Shown in pieces: positions 8,828 through 18,019 of a stretch of 64,000 nt of DNA. The translations under genes and the position numbers were made by a program. The notes below the pieces were generated by a model. That model made no database searches. It was not told the origin of the DNA and saw nothing but the letters and a program-made list of their open reading frames with translations. This stretch comes from Hahella sp. CCB-MM4. GTDB taxonomy: Bacteria > Pseudomonadota > Gammaproteobacteria > Pseudomonadales > Oleiphilaceae. The number at the start of each line of letters is the position of its first letter. Position 1 is the first letter of the stretch. The DNA is taken from assembly GCF_002260525.1 (NCBI RefSeq), contig NZ_MRYI01000016.1, positions 92,732-156,731 of the forward strand. The letters are read 5' to 3'.

Positions 8828-10006
8828 TCAGCGTTCGATGGCCAGGGCAACTCCCATTCCGCCACCAATACATAGGGTCGCCAACCCTTTGCGGGCATCC
8901 CGCTTGATCAACTCATGCAGCAAGGTTACTAACACTCGGCAGCCTGAAGCGCCAATAGGGTGACCCAGCGCAATTGCCCCGCCATTGACGTTGACAATTT
9001 CTGTGTTCCAGCCCAGATCACGATTGACGGCAATCGATTGCGCGGCAAAGGCTTCATTGGCTTCCACCAGGTCAAGGTCGTCGACACTCCAGCCGGCTTT
9101 TTCCAGGCAGCGACGCGTAGCAGGGACCGGACCAGTTCCCATGATCGATGGGTCTACGCCGGCGTTGGCGTAGGCTGCGATAGTGGCCAGCGGGGTCAAG
9201 CCCAGCTCTTTGGCTTTTTCTTCGCTGCACAGAAGAACAGCTGCTGCCCCATCATTCAGGGCTGAAGCATTGCCCGCGGTGACAGAGCCATCCTTTTTGA
9301 ATGCCGGACGAAGTTTGGAAAGTGCGTCAGCGGTTGTCCCGTGACGGGGATTTTCATCCTGCTCGACAATGAGAGGATCCCCTTTACGCTGCGGGACACT
9401 GACTGGCGTGATCTCGTCGGCGAAACGACCGGCCACCTGAGCCGCTTCGGCTTTCTGCTGTGATGCAGCGGCAAAGGCGTCCTGTTCTTCCCGGCTGATG
9501 TCGTATTTGGCAACAATGTTTTCCGCCGTGATTCCCATGTGGTAGTCGTTAAAAGCATCCCATAGGCCGTCTTTGATCATGGTATCCACGAGTTCCCAGT
9601 TGCCCATGCGCTGACCGCCGCGGGAGTTGGGCAGTACATGAGGAGCCTGACTCATGTTTTCCTGGCCGCCGGCGATGACGATATCCGCATCACCTAACGC
9701 AATCGCCTGTGCCCCCAGATGAACGGCTTTGAGTCCGGAACCACAGACTTTGTTAATGGTCATGGCCGGGACTCCGTTGGGCAGACCAGCCCTGATGGCG
9801 GCCTGTCTGGCAGGATTCTGCCCGCTTCCGGCCGTCAACACCTGGCCCAATAGAACTTCGTCCACTTGGGTGGGGGCCACGCCGGTTTGTTCCAAAAGGT
9901 GTTGTATGACGATACTGCCCAAGGTGTCTGCGCTGACTGTGGAAAGTGCTCCGCCGAAAGCTCCTATAGGGGTTCGTGTGGCGGCTGCGATAACCACTTT
10001 TTTCAT
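8828..10006 (-). CDS. Acetyl-CoA acetyltransferase (biosynthetic-type thiolase)
   Basis: 392 aa, usual length for the family. Thiolase signatures are intact: nucleophilic Cys in [18 protein letters not shown] (about residue 89), [28 protein letters not shown] with the catalytic His, and the C-terminal CIGGGMG Cys. It condenses two acetyl-CoA to acetoacetyl-CoA, or the reverse, as in PHA synthesis or acyl degradation. No phaB, phaC or CoA-transferase gene is adjacent, so the pathway cannot be told from context. It is transcribed alone between cca and the terminator at 8798. Confidence 0.93.
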   Translation of the reverse strand: MKKVVIAAATRTPIGAFGGALSTVSADTLGSIVIQHLLEQTGVAPTQVDEVLLGQVLTAGSGQNPARQAAIRAGLPNGVPAMTINKVCGSGLKAVHLGAQAIALGDADIVIAGGQENMSQAPHVLPNSRGGQRMGNWELVDTMIKDGLWDAFNDYHMGITAENIVAKYDISREEQDAFAAASQQKAEAAQVAGRFADEITPVSVPQRKGDPLIVEQDENPRHGTTADALSKLRPAFKKDGSVTAGNASALNDGAAAVLLCSEEKAKELGLTPLATIAAYANAGVDPSIMGTGPVPATRRCLEKAGWSVDDLDLVEANEAFAAQSIAVNRDLGWNTEIVNVNGGAIALGHPIGASGCRVLVTLLHELIKRDARKGLATLCIGGGMGVALAIER

Positions 10007-10176
10007 GATGTGCCTCTCCTTATTTGGATGTGTGCAAAATGTGTATTGTTATTATTTTTATCGTCGTATTAAGGGGTCGTTGGCGTTCCATTTTACCGCT
10101 TGTTGCGATGCTTGAGCGCCAATTGCCCCTGTCGCTCTGTCAAAGTTGGAAATTCTGTCTCAATATCTGATCGCCC

Positions 10177-11409
10177 CTATGATTCCAGAGACGCCTTGTC
10201 TATCTGTGTGACTGCGTCGATTCGCAGCATGTCCAATTGTTCCCTGAGCTTTGTACCCTTAAAACCTTTTTCGACAAGGGTCTTGGGGCTGATGTTCTTG
10301 CAGGCAGCCAATGCCAACCGCAGGAAGTCTGCCTGGGGATAGGGGAGGGTTTCCCATCCGGGGCGGCCACGGGCATCAGCTTCACAAGCCAGCAAAAATA
10401 GATTGAATCGTTCAGGCCGGCGCCAGGCGTCACAGCGGTCCAGCAGCTTCACGACAGACACCGGCTCTAGTGTCAGTACCTTATGACATTCGGTATGGCA
10501 TTCGGCCACCAGCAGAGCGAGCTCTTTGGCCGATTTGGACGTTTTCAGTCTATCGCACAATGCCCTGATGGTCGGTAAGCCGTTGGCACCATGGTTGATA
10601 TGTCGGGGTAGCTCTTCCTTCGGGGTCAGCCCTTTGCCGATATCGTGACATAGCACGGCGAACCGGGTGTCCGTGTCGACATTCAGTTTTGCCGCTTCCT
10701 GCAGGCAAAGCAGGAGATGGATACCGGTATCCACCTCGGGATGATACTTCTCCTCCTGGGGAACACCGAATAAGCTTTCCAGTTCCGGGAATAGAGGTCC
10801 CAATGCTTGGGTGTCGTGGAGGACATTGATAAAAATCCAGGGCGACTTTTCTCCCAATGCCCGTTGGGTTTCCTGCCATACTCTCTCTGCGGTCAGGGCT
10901 TCCAGCTCACCGGAGGCAGCAATGGTGGACATGAGGTGCAGCGTTTCCGGTGCGATTTCAAACCCCAGGCGATGAAAGCGGGCTGCAAATCTGGCTACTC
11001 TCAACACCCGCAGGGGATCCTCTGCAAATGCGTCAGAGACATGGCGCAGCACCCGATTTTTCAGGTCTTCTGCGCCATTATATGGATCCACCAGTTCGCC
11101 GGATTCGTCCATAGCGATCGCATTAATGGTGAGATCCCGTCGTTTCAGGTCTTCCTCCAGGGTAATATCCGGCGCAAAGTCACAGATGAACCCGGTATAG
11201 CCTCGGCCGCTCTTGCGCTCGGTTCTTGCAAGTGCATGCTCTTCCTTGGTTTCCGGGTGCAGAAACACCGGAAAATCTGCGCCGACCTGCTGATAACCCT
11301 GGGCCAGCATTTCCTCGGGGGTAGCTCCTACGACTACCCAGTCCCGGTCTTTGCTGGGGATACCGAGTAGTTGGTCCCTGACTGCACCACCGACCAGATA
11401 ACGTTGCAT
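10177..11409 (-). CDS. cca: CCA tRNA nucleotidyltransferase with HD domain
   Basis: 410 aa. The class II nucleotidyltransferase head shows [13 protein letters not shown], the metal-binding KDRDW and [12 protein letters not shown]. Then come the tRNA-binding neck ([16 protein letters not shown]) and a C-terminal HD phosphohydrolase domain with CHDIGKG and HINHG. Length and HD domain match the E. coli-type enzyme, which adds or repairs the 3' CCA of tRNA and also has phosphatase activity. Monocistronic. Confidence 0.96.
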   Translation of the reverse strand: MQRYLVGGAVRDQLLGIPSKDRDWVVVGATPEEMLAQGYQQVGADFPVFLHPETKEEHALARTERKSGRGYTGFICDFAPDITLEEDLKRRDLTINAIAMDESGELVDPYNGAEDLKNRVLRHVSDAFAEDPLRVLRVARFAARFHRLGFEIAPETLHLMSTIAASGELEALTAERVWQETQRALGEKSPWIFINVLHDTQALGPLFPELESLFGVPQEEKYHPEVDTGIHLLLCLQEAAKLNVDTDTRFAVLCHDIGKGLTPKEELPRHINHGANGLPTIRALCDRLKTSKSAKELALLVAECHTECHKVLTLEPVSVVKLLDRCDAWRRPERFNLFLLACEADARGRPGWETLPYPQADFLRLALAACKNISPKTLVEKGFKGTKLREQLDMLRIDAVTQIDKASLES

Positions 11410-11670
11410 AAACTTCCTGATTCTGAATATTGACCGGCTAGATTACCCGGCTTGTGGATCGTCCACAAGGCATGACCGATGCTGTTATGGCACGAAAATT
11501 TCATTGCTTGTATAAAACCGTGACATCGCACAATTGCGGCAAAATTGTGCCGGGCCACTGTCCTCACTCATGCCTTCACCTATGTCCTATGTTTGGTTAT
11601 AGGTGTTAATAGGGCGGTGAATGATGAGCAGGGTGGCAAAAGAGAATAGGTAGCAACGTTGCTCTCCTTC
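11410..11670. other. Divergent intergenic region between cca and flgP with two dyads
   Basis: No gene is seen. Two inverted repeats stand out: GCACAATT / AATTGTGC (11528-11550, 7-base spacer) and CACCTAT / ATAGGTG (11577-11605, 15-base spacer). Either could be an operator or a transcript hairpin. No convincing sigma-28 or sigma-54 promoter for flgP was found. Confidence 0.4.
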
Positions 11671-11719
11671 TTCCATAAAAGGCAAATGCACGTTCCATAA
11701 ATAAAGGTAAATGCACGTG
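11671..11719 (+). repeat. Tandem duplication of the flgP translation start region
   Basis: 11671-11693 and 11694-11719 are two copies of a segment of 23 and 26 bp, both starting TTCCATAAA and ending AAATGCACGT. The second copy holds the ribosome site and ATG of flgP. The first holds the same site and ATG but opens a 4-codon reading frame (MHVP, stop). Confidence 0.85.
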
Positions 11720-12382
11720 ACGATTTCAAAAACCTCTGACCGTAACCATGATTTCCGTCTCAGTCCGGGGATTGGCTGGTTGGCGCTGGTGGCTGTTTCA
11801 GTCGTTCTGGCAGCCTGTCAGGCCCCTGTTCAGAACCAGAATGCCAATGGGCAACAGTCTGCCATGCAGGACTACGATCCGATCGTGATCCGGGTGTCCG
11901 GGTATGGTACCTATGAAGACCCCAAGCATGCGTCGTCTCAACGCATGAGATTGCTGGCAATGCGAGCGTCCAAACTCGATGCCTATCGGGCATTGGCGGA
12001 GCGAATCTATGGCACTGTGATCTATGGTTCTTCATCTGTCCAGGCACTGGTGCTGCAGCATGATGAATTCAAAACCATGGTGGACAGTGTGATCCGGGGA
12101 GCTCGGGTCATGAGTATTTCAGAAATGAAGGGCGGTGGTTTTGAAACAGTCCTGGAAGTGGTTCTGGAGCCCAGGTTCCGACAGTGTCTTACCAATGTGA
12201 ACTACTTCCGCTATACAGAAGAATGCCGCATGCCGTTGCCTCACGGTGATCCGGAAATCCATGCCAGCATGGAGGCCCCTGCCACTGGAACCAGCAGTAT
12301 GTACTACATCGGTAGTCAGCCTGAAAATAAAAATGGCAGCCAGTCTGGCAATAGTGAAAGCGGCGAGACCATGAAGGAATGA
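11711..12382 (+). CDS. flgP: FlgP-like outer membrane lipoprotein (LPP20 family)
   Basis: 223 aa. An N-terminal segment with lipobox LAAC (Cys about 35) marks a lipoprotein. The LPP20 domain follows (about 75-165): ASKLDAYRALAERIYG, then SVQALVLQHDEFKTMVDSVIRGARV. In Vibrio and relatives FlgP forms the outer-membrane ring of a sheathed or high-torque flagellar motor. The immediately following gene is flgT, overlapping by 4 bp, which supports the call. The usual partner flgO is not adjacent. The C-terminal 50 residues are low-complexity Ser/Gly/Asn. The start lies in the second copy of a tandem duplication. Confidence 0.85.
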   Translation: MHVTISKTSDRNHDFRLSPGIGWLALVAVSVVLAACQAPVQNQNANGQQSAMQDYDPIVIRVSGYGTYEDPKHASSQRMRLLAMRASKLDAYRALAERIYGTVIYGSSSVQALVLQHDEFKTMVDSVIRGARVMSISEMKGGGFETVLEVVLEPRFRQCLTNVNYFRYTEECRMPLPHGDPEIHASMEAPATGTSSMYYIGSQPENKNGSQSGNSESGETMKE

Positions 12383-13641
12383 TCCTTCTCAGATCTGCGG
12401 TGAATGCAATGACGTTGATGCACTTTAAAACAGCTCATACTCTCATTCTGAACGGCCTATTGGCGATACTCCTGTTTGTGGGCCAGCCGGCTTCGGCAGA
12501 ATGGGTGCGTGTCACGGGGGAATCCCTGGTTCGGGGCGGAGATGTTGCCGCTGCACGCAAGGCGGCTCAACAGGATGCTATCAGCCAGGCTTCATTGCAG
12601 TTCGGGGCGTCTATTTCAAGCCAGGATACCGTGGAGCAGGGACTTCTTACTGAATCCACCATCAAAGTGAGAAGTCATTCATATGCCAGCAGGATAGTGC
12701 CGGTATCTGAGGAAATTATTGACGGTACCTTGCGCTTGACGCTGGATCTGGACATGCAGGCACAGAAGTCAGAATTATGTGCAGGAATGCAGACCAACCA
12801 ATATCGCCGTCATGTGGCCCTGCTCAGTTTTGCCCTGGAAAATCAGACTCAGGCCAGTGTTGGTGGCCTTTATGATATCGATCGTGAATTGCCCACGGCG
12901 CTGAATGGCATGTTATTGAATTCACCCCGGTTACTGGTGAGCCAGGCCAGCCATATTCAGCTGTATCAGGAGCTGGTTAACGCACCGACCCACGAAACAG
13001 AGCAGCGTACTCTAACCAAGGCGGTGGACGAAGCGCGGAAACTTGGTGTTCAGTTCATTGTCTCGGGAGTCGTGAGGGATGTCTCGCTGCGCAGTCCGGA
13101 TGCTTATAACCGCTCAATTGTTAAAAATGTGAGCCGTTGGCTGACCCTCAGTGACCTGGAAAGGGTATTTGTGGTGGATCTGTTTATCCATGACGGTTTC
13201 AGCGGTGCCATCATGTTTGAAAAGCGTTACAGCACCATCGGTGAATGGGATGCGGACCCGGAACAGAACCGCCCATTATTGTCAGCGGAGTTTCGGGAAC
13301 TGGATTACGGTAAAAAAGTTGCCAATGTTCTGCATAGCATGGCGGCGGATATTGAGGCCAATCTATCCTGTCAGCCGTTTATGACCCGGATAACCCGGGT
13401 GGAGGGGCGTAATATCCTGTTTGAGGCCGGTGCTAATTCAGGAATTCGGCCCGGAGACCGCTTTCAGATCTACCGCTCTCGTCAGTTATACGATGGTACC
13501 CGGTTTCAGGGAACCCATTTGGCGGATATGAAACTTGCTCTTCAGGTTGGGCTGGTTCAACCGGAGATGTCCAGTGGGGACCTTAGTCTGGACCCCACCC
13601 GTATTAATATCCAGGCCGATGATGTTGTTGTAAGCTGGTGA
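12379..13641 (+). CDS. flgT: Flagellar assembly protein FlgT (H-ring component)
   Basis: 420 aa from the ATG overlapping the flgP stop. Internal ATGs at 12409 and 12418 are alternatives, and the last places a signal peptide (ending PASAEWV) at the very N-terminus. The N-terminal domain has AEWVRVTGESLVRGGDVAAARKAAQQDAISQASLQFG, typical of FlgT. The middle domain has FIVSGVVRD. A C-terminal SH3-like part holds NILFEAGANSGIRPGDRFQIYR (broken here for length: GIRPGDRF is the key motif). In Vibrio, FlgT sits around the basal body and is needed for stator MotXY/PomAB assembly. No other flagellar genes are in the window. Confidence 0.88.
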   Translation: MILLRSAVNAMTLMHFKTAHTLILNGLLAILLFVGQPASAEWVRVTGESLVRGGDVAAARKAAQQDAISQASLQFGASISSQDTVEQGLLTESTIKVRSHSYASRIVPVSEEIIDGTLRLTLDLDMQAQKSELCAGMQTNQYRRHVALLSFALENQTQASVGGLYDIDRELPTALNGMLLNSPRLLVSQASHIQLYQELVNAPTHETEQRTLTKAVDEARKLGVQFIVSGVVRDVSLRSPDAYNRSIVKNVSRWLTLSDLERVFVVDLFIHDGFSGAIMFEKRYSTIGEWDADPEQNRPLLSAEFRELDYGKKVANVLHSMAADIEANLSCQPFMTRITRVEGRNILFEAGANSGIRPGDRFQIYRSRQLYDGTRFQGTHLADMKLALQVGLVQPEMSSGDLSLDPTRINIQADDVVVSW

Positions 13642-14020
13642 TATATAAAAGGTTGTCGTATTTTCTGGGACGTGCGAAAAGGTATTCAATACAGAGGCTC
13701 TGTCCCATTTCTCTTCTCCATTCTCGCTATTAACATCCCTTCCTATCGTCTGTCTAGACGTAATAAACGTAAGGTAATTAGGATTCAGCATTAGATATAA
13801 GTATAATGCGCGGGCCAAATTCGATGGAGGGCCGTGACATCGGCTCGGGTGACACTACCCACCGGGTACACAGATAATCCGGAACCTAAATCTCGAGCGG
13901 CTTATACATGACCGTTAAGCCGGCAGGCAGCCTGGGCCATACATCATCGTGGCACAGGTCTATCGTTGGGGTTCCAAACATGACCCTCAGCTAACTGATT
14001 CTCGTGAAAGGCAAAACAGA
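13642..14020 (+). promoter_or_regulatory. flgT-mqo intergenic region with candidate mqo promoter
   Basis: No gene is supported in these 379 bp. A perfect TATAAT at 13802-13807 is the best -10 box, though its -35 is poor. Downstream an inverted repeat CGGCTTA / TAAGCCG (13898-13922) could be an operator or leader hairpin. A reading frame extends upstream of the mqo ATG to 13949 without family similarity, and the ATG at 14021 is preferred. Confidence 0.4.
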
Positions 14021-15523
14021 ATGACTGTAAAATCTGCTGATGTACTACTTGTCGGCGCCGGAGTCATGAGCACAACCCTGGGAATGATGCTCAAGCAACT
14101 GGACCCGTCCCTGAAAATCATCATGGTCGAACGACTTGACCATGTCGCCCACGAAAGCACGGATGGATGGAACAATGCCGGCACCGGACATGCCGCCTAT
14201 TGTGAACTGAACTACACCCCGCGTACTGCTGACGGCAGTATTGATATTTCCAAAGCCATATCGATCAATGCGGCTTTCGAAGTGTCTTTGCAATTCTGGT
14301 CTTACCTGGTTGAAAAAGGGGCCCTACCTACGCCTACCCAATTTATCAACCGAGCTCCTCACCTCAGTTTTGTGTGGGGAGAGGATGACATCCAATTTTT
14401 ACGGCAACGTTACGAAATGATGCATAAGCATCATTTGTTCAAGGATATGGAATTCACCGACGATCCTGACGTTGTGAAACAGTGGGTTCCATTGGTAATG
14501 GGCCAGCGGGATACCTCTCATAAAGTGGCCGCGACCAAAGTAGAGTATGGTTCAGATGTGGATTTCGGATCACTGACCCGAAATATGGTCAGCCATCTCC
14601 AGTCACTACCGGACTTCGAGCTCATGTTGAGCCATTCCGTGAAAGCTCTGACACAACAGCCTAACGGACGCTGGAACGTTAGAGTGAAAGACCGTAAAAC
14701 CAAAGAATCCATGTACATCAACGCCAAATTTGTTTTTCTTGGCGCTGGTGGCGGAGCGCTTCCGTTACTGCAGAAATCAGGTATTCCAGAAGGCGAAGGT
14801 TACGGTGGTTTCCCTGTCAGTGGTCAATGGCTGGTGTGCCAGAAGCCGGAGATTGTCAGCCAGCATTATGCAAAGGTATACGGTAAGGCCCCGATCGGAG
14901 CGCCCCCAATGTCCGTACCTCACCTGGATACCCGGATTATCAACGGCAAGCCTGCTTTGTTGTTCGGACCATTTGCCGGATTTACCACCCGCTTCCTGAA
15001 GGATGGATCGGTGTTTGACCTGCCTTCTTCCTTTAAAGGAGACAATTTCGGACCGATCTGGTCGGCGGGCATGGACAATCTGGATTTGACCCGTTACCTG
15101 ATCAAGGAAGTGTTCCAGTCACAGAAAGCCAGGGTCAATTCGCTGCGTAATTTCTTCCCCGAAGCCAAAGATGAAGATTGGCATCTGGCAGTTGCCGGGC
15201 AGCGGGTACAGATCATTAAACGCTGTGCGAAAGATGGCGGCAAACTGGAGTTCGGTACCGAGGTGGTTTCTTCCAAAGACTCTACCCTCGCTGCGCTTCT
15301 CGGTGCATCTCCAGGTGCGTCTACGGCGGCACAGACCATGGTCAATATCATTGAGAACTGCTTTGCTGACAGGATGGCCTCAGAAGAATGGCAGGCGAAG
15401 ATGAAAGAGATGGTACCTTCCTATGGTCAGTCCCTGGTTGACGATGCTGAGCTTGCCGATAGGGTTCGCCAGCGGACTTTGGGGACTCTGGGATTGAAGC
15501 CGGCTGAAACGGCTTCTGCCTGA
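14021..15523 (+). CDS. mqo: Malate:quinone oxidoreductase
   Basis: 500 aa from ATG 14021 (AAAGG about 9 bp upstream), the usual Mqo length. The FAD-binding N-terminus VLLVGAGVMSTTLGMMLKQL is followed by WNNAGTGHAAYCELNYTP. Later motifs are GAGGGALPLLQKSGIPE and GPFAGFTTRFLK. The enzyme is a peripheral membrane flavoprotein that oxidises malate to oxaloacetate and passes electrons to quinone, bypassing NAD-linked malate dehydrogenase. Monocistronic, with a strong terminator after it. Confidence 0.96.
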   Translation: MTVKSADVLLVGAGVMSTTLGMMLKQLDPSLKIIMVERLDHVAHESTDGWNNAGTGHAAYCELNYTPRTADGSIDISKAISINAAFEVSLQFWSYLVEKGALPTPTQFINRAPHLSFVWGEDDIQFLRQRYEMMHKHHLFKDMEFTDDPDVVKQWVPLVMGQRDTSHKVAATKVEYGSDVDFGSLTRNMVSHLQSLPDFELMLSHSVKALTQQPNGRWNVRVKDRKTKESMYINAKFVFLGAGGGALPLLQKSGIPEGEGYGGFPVSGQWLVCQKPEIVSQHYAKVYGKAPIGAPPMSVPHLDTRIINGKPALLFGPFAGFTTRFLKDGSVFDLPSSFKGDNFGPIWSAGMDNLDLTRYLIKEVFQSQKARVNSLRNFFPEAKDEDWHLAVAGQRVQIIKRCAKDGGKLEFGTEVVSSKDSTLAALLGASPGASTAAQTMVNIIENCFADRMASEEWQAKMKEMVPSYGQSLVDDAELADRVRQRTLGTLGLKPAETASA

Positions 15524-15544
15524 TCTCTTTTTTGATCACATCCT

Positions 15545-15577
15545 AAAGCACCGAGCCGGTACTGGCTCGGTGCTTTT
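15545..15577 (+). terminator. Rho-independent terminator after mqo
   Basis: A 13-bp stem (AAAGCACCGAGCC / GGCTCGGTGCTTT) with a 6-base loop, ending in TTTT, 21 bp past the stop. Near-symmetric A and T tracts would let it act on both strands. Confidence 0.92.
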
Positions 15578-15783
15578 CGTATTTCACCTTTCTTTCCCTT
15601 TCCCCCTTCTGTCCCTTTTCTCCTTTCGCTTCCTTCCTCTTACTACTGCCACCGGTAGTTCCGCTTGTTGATCGTTTTATACGTATCTCCAACTCCTGTT
15701 GAAGCGGCCGCACATCATCCTGGTAATCCGTGATTCATTTTGACGCTATAACTGGTAAATGAAATACCAAATTAGGGCAAATT

Positions 15784-15815
15784 CTGGTGCGAGCCGCTGC
15801 GGCAAGCTGCACCAG
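15784..15815 (+). promoter_or_regulatory. Dyad upstream of a sigma-54 promoter, possible activator site
   Basis: CTGGTGC (15784-15790) and GCACCAG (15809-15815) form a dyad with a nested GCCGC/GCGGC inside. It is centred about 100 bp before the predicted transcription start at about 15902. That is the usual distance for an enhancer-binding-protein site. The rest of 15578-15870 shows nothing clear. Confidence 0.4.
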
Positions 15816-15874
15816 TTCTGTGCGACTAAAAATAACAATATGAAATTTATAGGGAAAACAGCAGGTTGCTAAGG

Positions 15875-15891
15875 TTGGCAAGTACTTTGCT
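15875..15891 (+). promoter_or_regulatory. Sigma-54 (RpoN) promoter of the cytochrome operon
   Basis: TTGGCAAGTACTTTGCT matches the RpoN consensus TTGGCACG-N4-TTGCT at all but one of the defined positions. The invariant GG and GC are separated by exactly 10 bases. The start codon of the FAD/cytochrome b gene lies 55 bp downstream, so the operon probably needs an enhancer-binding activator. Confidence 0.75.
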
Positions 15892-15945
15892 CCTGAGTCC
15901 TACCAAAGCTTAAAAATATTGGTAGCCATCTTGGAGTTTTTGCCC

Positions 15946-17973
15946 ATGCACAGCGAGGCAGCTGTCATGCCCGAATCGACTGACGATCAGCCTTCTTCTG
16001 CGGAAGCCGTTGCTTCTTCGGAGCTGCATCCCGTTATCGTGGTGGGTGCGGGGCCTGTGGGTCTTCGCTGTGTGGAAGAGTTGTTGCGTTACGAGTTGAA
16101 GCGGCCGATCTGGCTGTTTGGTGAAGAGCGTTGGGATCCATACAACCGGGTAAGACTTTCCAGCCTGCTGGCCGGCGACATTCGGCTGAGCGATATCAAT
16201 ATGAGCCTCCCGGCGGAGGCAATGAGCAAAGTCGTACAGATCAAACAATGTCAGGTCGTGGCGATCGATCCTGATACCCGGACTATTCGTGATCAACATG
16301 GACGTATCCATGCCTACCACAAGCTGGTTTTGGCCGTAGGTTCCAAAGCCTTTATTCCCAATGTCCCCGGCGTGAATCTCAGTGGAGTCTATTCTCTGCG
16401 CTCGTTAAGCGATACCGAAGCCCTGTTGGCCAGGCGTGCAAGAGTCCGTCGGCTGGTGGTGATCGGTGGAGGATTGCTCGGCCTCGAAGCTGCCAAGGCC
16501 ATGGCCCGGGACGGTACTGAAGTGGAAGTTGTGCAGCAGGCGTCCCATGTCATGAACCGTCAGTTGGATTCACGAGGTGGTGAAAGGGTCAGCGATTATT
16601 TGCGGCTGCTTGGTATCCGGGTGAGGGTGGGGAGTGGTCTCGCTGAAATCTGTGGTGACCATCAAGTGACCTCCATCAGGCTTCGAGACGGAACCGAAAT
16701 TCCCTGTGACAGTGTGCTGCTGGCGACAGGTATTACCCCAAATATTGAAATGGCCCGGTCTGCCTGGATAAAAGTTGGTCGTGGGATACGCGTGAATGAT
16801 GTCATGCAGACTTCCCAGTCGGATATATATGCCATAGGGGAGTGTGCCGAACATCAGGGGCATGTGTATGGCCTGGTTGCTCCTGGATTGGAGCAGGCAG
16901 CCGTGGCCGCCGCTCATATATACGGAGAGGAGGCGGTCTATCGTGGTTCCATGATGGCCAGCCAACTGAAAGTCGCCGGCATACCCGTTACCAGTATCGG
17001 TCCGTGGGAGAAACTGGAAGGACAACCGCGGGTGCGGGCACTGGTGTACAGCGATCAACAGCACTACCGAAAGATAATCGTTCGGGAAGGGCGGCTGGAA
17101 GCCGCCATGGCGGTAGGGGATTGGCCTGAAAAAAATCGTTTGCAGGAAGCCGTGACCACCCGGCGTTATCTGTGGCCCTGGCAGCGTTTCGCATTCTTGC
17201 GCAAAGGACTGTTATGGGGCGACGCAGAAGAAAGCCGGGTCAGTCAGTGGCCGGCAGATGCGCTGGTGTGTCAGTGCATGGCGGTTTCCCGCGGTAAGCT
17301 CAGTGCTGCCATAGAGGAGGGAGCCTCCACCACGGACCAACTGGCAGCCTGCACAGGTGCGTCTACGGTATGTGGTAGCTGTAAACCGTTGTTGGCGGAA
17401 ATGGTCGGTTCACCAGCCGGGATCGAGCCAATCAAAGCGAAAGGTTCCCATCTCGGTTGGGGGATTGCCGCCATGTTACTGGCGCTATTCTTGTCGTTCT
17501 ACCCTGCTTTTGGCGTGCGCAATTCGGTTCAGGAGGTCTGGCCTCTGGATATTCTTTGGCGAGATGGTCTGTTCAAGCAAATCTCCGGTTTTACCTTACT
17601 CGGGCTGCTGGTTATTGGTCTGGCTTTGTCCCTGCGCAAACGGGTGCGTTTCTTTTCAACCGGTAGGGGAGCCATCGGCGGATTCGATTATTGGCGCCTG
17701 GCTCATGTGATTCTTGGTGGGCTGGCATTGGCTGCACTGGTGATACATACCGGATTGGCGATTGGCTACAACCTGAATCAATGGTTGATGCTGGATTTTT
17801 TGGCAGCTGCAGCTCTGGGAGCGTTAACCACCTACGTGATTGCCTTGCAACACCGAATAGGAAGGAAACCTGGCAAGCGATTAAGGGAGTGGATGTACTG
17901 GCTGCATGTGGTGGTCATCTGGCCTCTGCCTGTATTGCTTGGGTTCCATATTCTTAGTGTCTATTACTTTTGA
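15946..17973 (+). CDS. FAD/NAD(P) oxidoreductase fused to a [2Fe-2S] domain and a membrane cytochrome b-like domain
   Basis: 675 aa from ATG 15946, with GGAG 9 bp upstream (a TTG at 15919 is the alternative). Residues about 30-330 are a NirB/rubredoxin-reductase-like flavoprotein: FAD motif VVGAGPVGLR, NAD motif VIGGGLLGLEAAK, YAIGECAEH. Residues 440-480 are a BFD-like [2Fe-2S] domain with Cys442, Cys444, Cys476 and Cys479 (CQC and CGSC). From about 450 on the C-terminal part has five predicted transmembrane helices with paired His (AHVILGG..VIHT and WLHVVVI..GFHIL) fit for b-heme binding. By inference NAD(P)H electrons pass through FAD and FeS into the membrane. It leads an operon of c-type cytochromes that would take them on in the periplasm. 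It is not a normal nitrite reductase: the siroheme half is replaced by membrane helices. Confidence 0.85.
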   Translation: MHSEAAVMPESTDDQPSSAEAVASSELHPVIVVGAGPVGLRCVEELLRYELKRPIWLFGEERWDPYNRVRLSSLLAGDIRLSDINMSLPAEAMSKVVQIKQCQVVAIDPDTRTIRDQHGRIHAYHKLVLAVGSKAFIPNVPGVNLSGVYSLRSLSDTEALLARRARVRRLVVIGGGLLGLEAAKAMARDGTEVEVVQQASHVMNRQLDSRGGERVSDYLRLLGIRVRVGSGLAEICGDHQVTSIRLRDGTEIPCDSVLLATGITPNIEMARSAWIKVGRGIRVNDVMQTSQSDIYAIGECAEHQGHVYGLVAPGLEQAAVAAAHIYGEEAVYRGSMMASQLKVAGIPVTSIGPWEKLEGQPRVRALVYSDQQHYRKIIVREGRLEAAMAVGDWPEKNRLQEAVTTRRYLWPWQRFAFLRKGLLWGDAEESRVSQWPADALVCQCMAVSRGKLSAAIEEGASTTDQLAACTGASTVCGSCKPLLAEMVGSPAGIEPIKAKGSHLGWGIAAMLLALFLSFYPAFGVRNSVQEVWPLDILWRDGLFKQISGFTLLGLLVIGLALSLRKRVRFFSTGRGAIGGFDYWRLAHVILGGLALAALVIHTGLAIGYNLNQWLMLDFLAAAALGALTTYVIALQHRIGRKPGKRLREWMYWLHVVVIWPLPVLLGFHILSVYYF

Positions 17974-18019
17974 TGGTTGCACGAAAGAGAAGCAAAATAA
18001 TGATTAGCGAGCGCACAAA

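Noticed and set aside
11486..11508. Possible sigma-54 promoter before flgP (TGGCACG ... TTGCTT)
   Set aside because: The GG and GC elements are 15 bases apart; RpoN requires 10.
13486..13818. 110-codon minus-strand frame between flgT and mqo
   Set aside because: Overlaps the flgT 3' end and has no recognisable domain or ribosome site.
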